A stretch of 64,000 nucleotides of DNA from Steroidobacteraceae bacterium (GTDB lineage Bacteria > Pseudomonadota > Gammaproteobacteria > Steroidobacterales > Steroidobacteraceae): assembly GCA_019187185.1 (NCBI GenBank), contig JABAQU010000001.1, positions 186,001-250,000 on the forward strand, read 5' to 3'. The notes under the pieces are model-generated. The model was not told where the DNA came from, searched no databases, and worked only from the letters and a program-made list of their open reading frames with translations. The stretch's first letter is position 1; each line of letters begins with the position of its first letter. The position numbers were made by a program, and so were the translations under genes. Of this stretch, positions 61,084-64,000 are shown in pieces.

Positions 61084-63024
61084 ATGTGCGGACTCGCGGG
61101 AATCCTGAACCTCGAACCGGGCGCTCCCGTGCGCCCCGACGAACTCGCCGCCATGCTCGTGCCGCTCGCCCATCGCGGGCCGGATGGCACTGGGACCTTT
61201 CTTGCCGAGCCGGAGCAGGTGGGGCTTGCCCACGCACGCCTGTCGATCATCGATCTCGCCGGCGGCGCGCAGCCGATCCGCAACGAAAGTGGATCGGTAC
61301 AGGTGGTATTCAACGGCGAAATCTTCAACTACATCGAGTTGCGCGCCGAACTGGAGCAGGCCGGGCACCGCTTCTATACGCGCACCGACACCGAGGTGCT
61401 GGTCCACCTGTACGAAGAGCACGGCCTGCGCTTCGTCGATCGCCTGAACGGGCAGTTTGCAATCGCGCTCTGGGACGGCGACGCGCGGCGTCTAGTGCTC
61501 GCTCGGGACCGCGCGGGAATCCTGCCCCTCTTTCACGCCCGCGACGGCGGGCGGCTCGTGTTCGCGTCCGAGATAAAATCGCTGCTGCGTGGGCTGTCGC
61601 GCAGGCCCGGCATGAACCGCGCGGCTCTCGACCAGGTGTTCACATTCTGGTCACCGGTCGGAACGGCGACACTGTTCGACGGTGTCGAGCAATTGCCGCC
61701 AGGACATCTGCTGGTCGCAGAGCGTGGGCGCATCACGATGGAACGCTACTGGGACTGGACATTCGGTCTGCCGGGTGAGTACCGGCGGGGATCGGTGGCC
61801 GATCTCGCGCGCGAGCTCGACGCGCTGCTCGGCGATGCGACCCGCATCCGCCTGCGCGCGGATGTGCCTGTGGGCGCGTATCTCTCGGGCGGGCTCGATT
61901 CGACGGCGCTGGTCGCGTTGATGCGGGAAGGCGGCATTGCGCCGAACACTTTCTCGCTCGCGTTCGAGGACCCGGGCCTCGACGAGAGCGCGTTCCAACG
62001 CGAGGCGGCAGATTTCTTCGGTGTGCGCCACCGCACGATCCGCGTCGGTGAGGGCGATATCCGGGCGGGCTTCGTCGAGACCGTCTACCGCGCCGAGACG
62101 CCGTTCCTGCGCTGCGCGCCGATCCCGTTAATGGCTCTGTCACGTCTCGCGCACGCGAATGATTGCAAGGTCGTGATGACGGGCGAAGGTTCGGATGAGG
62201 TCTTCGGCGGCTACGATCTTTTCAAGGAAGCGAAGATCCGCCGCTTCTGGGCGCGGCAGTCGGCGTCGAAGTGGCGCCCACGGCTCCTGCAGCGACTCTA
62301 CCCATACCTCGATATCACGTCCGCTCGTGGCCAGGCCTACAGTGAAGCATTTTTCGGGGCGGGTCTCGCCGAGGCCGGCGCGGCGTTTTTTGCCCACGAG
62401 CCGCGCTGGCGGACGACCGCGCAGGGCAAGGCATTGTTCTCGGACGAGACGCGGCAGGCGATTCGCGAAGATGCCGTAGGACAGTTCGGGCGTTCACTGC
62501 CACGGGAGTTCGCGAGCTGGGACCCGTTCAACCAGTCGCAGTACGTCGAGGCGAAGACGCTGCTCGCGAACTACCTGCTGTCGACACAGGGCGACCGGAT
62601 GTTGATGGCGAACAGTGTCGAGGGCCGGTTCCCGTATCTCGATCATCGCGTGATCGAATTCGCGAATGCACTCGATCCGCGCCTGAAGATGCATGTGCTG
62701 AACGAGAAATACCTCCTCAAGAAGGCGGTGGGTGCGCGATTGCCACCGGCGATACTCGCCCGCAAGAAGCAGCCGTATCGCAGCCCCGACAGCCGGGCCT
62801 TCGAGGCCGTACGCGACGATTTCGTCGCGGAGGCGCTGTCGGAGGCCAGCCTGCGGCGGGCAGGCTATTTCGATGCAGCTCGCACGCAGCTGCTCGTGCG
62901 TAAAGTTCGGGCCGGGCGTGCGGTAAGCTATAAGGACAGCATGACGTTCATCGGTGTCCTGTCCACGCAGGTCTGGCACGCCCTATTTGTGGAGGGCGTC
63001 ACTCCCGGGGGCGGCAGGCTATAG
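61084..63024 (+). CDS. Asn-synthetase-like amidotransferase with intact glutaminase Cys
   Basis: A 646-residue class II amidotransferase: Cys2 (MCGLAGI), HRGPDGTG (30-37), RLSIID (52-57), NGEIFNY (77-83), and synthetase loop SGGLDST (268-274) with TGEGSDEVFGGYDLF. This is the third Cys-containing member in the window. A following ACP and AMP ligase (33 and 4 bases away) suggest that it works on an acyl or aminoacyl substrate. Divergent from the acyltransferase operon. Substrate unknown. Confidence 0.88.
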   Translation: MCGLAGILNLEPGAPVRPDELAAMLVPLAHRGPDGTGTFLAEPEQVGLAHARLSIIDLAGGAQPIRNESGSVQVVFNGEIFNYIELRAELEQAGHRFYTRTDTEVLVHLYEEHGLRFVDRLNGQFAIALWDGDARRLVLARDRAGILPLFHARDGGRLVFASEIKSLLRGLSRRPGMNRAALDQVFTFWSPVGTATLFDGVEQLPPGHLLVAERGRITMERYWDWTFGLPGEYRRGSVADLARELDALLGDATRIRLRADVPVGAYLSGGLDSTALVALMREGGIAPNTFSLAFEDPGLDESAFQREAADFFGVRHRTIRVGEGDIRAGFVETVYRAETPFLRCAPIPLMALSRLAHANDCKVVMTGEGSDEVFGGYDLFKEAKIRRFWARQSASKWRPRLLQRLYPYLDITSARGQAYSEAFFGAGLAEAGAAFFAHEPRWRTTAQGKALFSDETRQAIREDAVGQFGRSLPREFASWDPFNQSQYVEAKTLLANYLLSTQGDRMLMANSVEGRFPYLDHRVIEFANALDPRLKMHVLNEKYLLKKAVGARLPPAILARKKQPYRSPDSRAFEAVRDDFVAEALSEASLRRAGYFDAARTQLLVRKVRAGRAVSYKDSMTFIGVLSTQVWHALFVEGVTPGGGRL

Positions 63025-63057
63025 TCAAATGCGATGTTCGTGGCAAGGGAGCAGCCG

Positions 63058-63303
63058 ATGTCGGCAGGCGAGCAGGTCAGACAATACATCCTCGAAAACT
63101 TCCTTTTCAGCACCGATACATCGCTGCTCGGAATGGACGATTCGTTTCTCGGACGCGGACTCATCGATTCGACGGGCATGCTCGAGGTGCTGCTGTTTCT
63201 CGAAGAGACGTTCGGCATCAAGGTGGCGGACAACGAGATGGTCCCCGAGAACCTGGACTCGGTGAACCGGATCGCGGCTTTCGTCGCGCGCAAGAAGGCA
63301 TGA
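63058..63303 (+). CDS. Acyl carrier protein (second copy)
   Basis: An 81-residue helical acidic protein with the phosphopantetheine site GLIDSTGMLE (Ser38) and FGIKVADNEM. ATG at 63058 (MSAGEQ) is favoured by AAGGGAG 6 bases upstream; an earlier ATG at 63034 adds eight residues. It sits between an amidotransferase and an AMP ligase, so it probably carries the acyl or aminoacyl group made by that ligase. Confidence 0.87.
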   Translation: MSAGEQVRQYILENFLFSTDTSLLGMDDSFLGRGLIDSTGMLEVLLFLEETFGIKVADNEMVPENLDSVNRIAAFVARKKA

Positions 63304-63307
63304 ACCC

Positions 63308-64000
63308 ATGATCACCGGCCCGACCGGCCTCGTGGACCTGTTGCGCGAGTCGGCGCGGCGGTTTGCGGACCGGGAGGCGATCCGCCATCGTGGAACTGCG
63401 ACGACGTACGGGGAGCTCTGGCGCAGTGTACTCGCGGTGTCGCGCGCCCTGCGTGTCCATGGGCTCGGGCAGGGCGAGCGCGTTGCGCTGCTGATCGACA
63501 ATTCACCCGAGTATGTGGCGGCTTACTATGCGGTGCTGCACGCGGGCGGAGTGGTCGTCGGCCTCAACACGGCGCTGCGCGGCGCGGAACTCGCGCGCCA
63601 GATCAGGAGCTGCGGAGCTGCGGCGTTGATCGCCGCGCCCGATCATCCGGATCTCGCAAGTGTCGTTGGTGCAGGCAATACGATTCGCATGGTTTCGTGC
63701 ACCGCTTCACAGGCCGATCGGGCAGCACCACCGGGCGCGCATGCGTGGGGTGACTGGGCGAGTGCGACCGATGCGCCCGACGATTCGCCCGCGATCGATG
63801 CATCGCATCCTGCGGCGATCATCTACACCTCGGGTACGACCGGCGATCCCCGTGGGGTCACGCTGAGTCACTGCAACCTCGTCGCCAACACGCAGTCGAT
63901 CCTCGGCTACCTCGGGCTTACGGCGGCGGACCGCATCGTCAATGTGCTGCCGTTCTATTACTCCTACGGCAATTCGGTCCTGCACACGCACTTGGCCGTC
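63308..64000 (+). CDS. AMP-forming acyl/aminoacyl ligase, N-terminal part
   Basis: The gene runs off the right edge; 231 codons are visible from ATG at 63308, 4 bases after the ACP stop. The adenylation core begins with FADREAIRHRGTATTYGEL, continues with NSPEYVAAYYAVLHAGG (A2 region) and the P-loop IIYTSGTTGDPRGVTLSH (A3). It should activate a carboxylic acid for the ACP. Compare the complete ligase at 57.7 kb. The exact substrate cannot be read from this part. Confidence 0.85.
   Translation, partial: MITGPTGLVDLLRESARRFADREAIRHRGTATTYGELWRSVLAVSRALRVHGLGQGERVALLIDNSPEYVAAYYAVLHAGGVVVGLNTALRGAELARQIRSCGAAALIAAPDHPDLASVVGAGNTIRMVSCTASQADRAAPPGAHAWGDWASATDAPDDSPAIDASHPAAIIYTSGTTGDPRGVTLSHCNLVANTQSILGYLGLTAADRIVNVLPFYYSYGNSVLHTHLAV

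Noticed and set aside
1-64000. tRNA, rRNA, CRISPR arrays, transposases or insertion sequences
   Set aside because: No recognisable sequence for any of these was found on reading both strands.

Overview
The window is a large exopolysaccharide / surface-glycan biosynthesis locus of the exosortase A (XrtA, PEP-CTERM) type. The DNA is GC-rich, genes are tightly packed with many ATGA or GTGA start/stop overlaps, and the gene families (PrsT TPR protein, XrtA-type chain-length determinant, tyrosine autokinase, TIGR03016 outer-membrane protein, XrtA polysaccharide deacetylase, FemAB-like protein, XrtA glycosyltransferases, exosortase-associated hydrolases 1 and 2, acyl-CoA ligase and PLP decarboxylase) point to a Gram-negative pseudomonad-type proteobacterium (gamma- or betaproteobacterial). 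The species cannot be fixed from sequence alone. Exosortase itself and any protein with a recognisable PEP-CTERM tail are not in this window.

Layout. (1) 1-16.8 kb, forward: the XrtA core operon with export protein, chain-length regulator/kinase, beta-barrel, deacetylase, FemAB protein, two Asn-synthetase-like amidotransferases, GDP-mannose dehydrogenase and four family-4 glycosyltransferases. (2) 16.7-31.2 kb: a patchwork on both strands that looks AT-richer than its flanks: a second deacetylase, a Tat-exported protein, an Asn-synthetase homologue without catalytic Cys, an ACP followed by hydrolases 2 and 1 and an O-antigen-ligase-like protein, a Tat-exported propeller-like protein, a TPR protein, a glycosyltransferase, and a DegT-like protein flanked by two CelD/FemAB-type acyltransferases. 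(3) 31.4-33.2 kb forward: CDP-glucose 4,6-dehydratase plus a third Tat-exported protein. (4) 33.2-41.0 kb reverse: one operon of RmlC-like epimerase, SAF-domain dehydrogenase, FAD oxidoreductase, two GT2 enzymes, a two-repeat membrane protein of unknown function and a Wzx flippase. (5) 41.3-51.0 kb forward: CDP-glucose and dTDP-Fuc4NAc precursor genes bracketed by twin 573-residue Asn-synthetase-like proteins. (6) 51.1-60.8 kb reverse: a second Wzx, methyltransferase, GtrA, GT-C transferase, GT4, PLP decarboxylase, AMP ligase, SGNH lipoprotein, hexapeptide acyltransferase. (7) 61.1-64.0 kb forward: another amidotransferase, a second ACP and a second AMP ligase that runs off the window.

How it may work together: sugar nucleotides (GDP-mannuronate, CDP-4-keto-6-deoxyglucose, dTDP-Fuc4NAc) are assembled by GT4/GT2 enzymes on a lipid carrier, flipped by two Wzx proteins, polymerised or ligated by the O-ligase-like protein and exported through the chain-length/kinase/export machinery. 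Amidotransferases, ACP/ligase/decarboxylase and acyltransferases would decorate the glycan.

The most unusual features are a shared N-terminal module, [KR]PCPPP-x3-A-x7-T-x-C behind a twin-arginine leader, on three otherwise different secreted proteins, and three Asn-synthetase-like proteins that have lost the glutaminase Cys but kept the ATP-binding SGGLDS loop. No rRNA, tRNA, CRISPR array, transposase or insertion sequence was seen.
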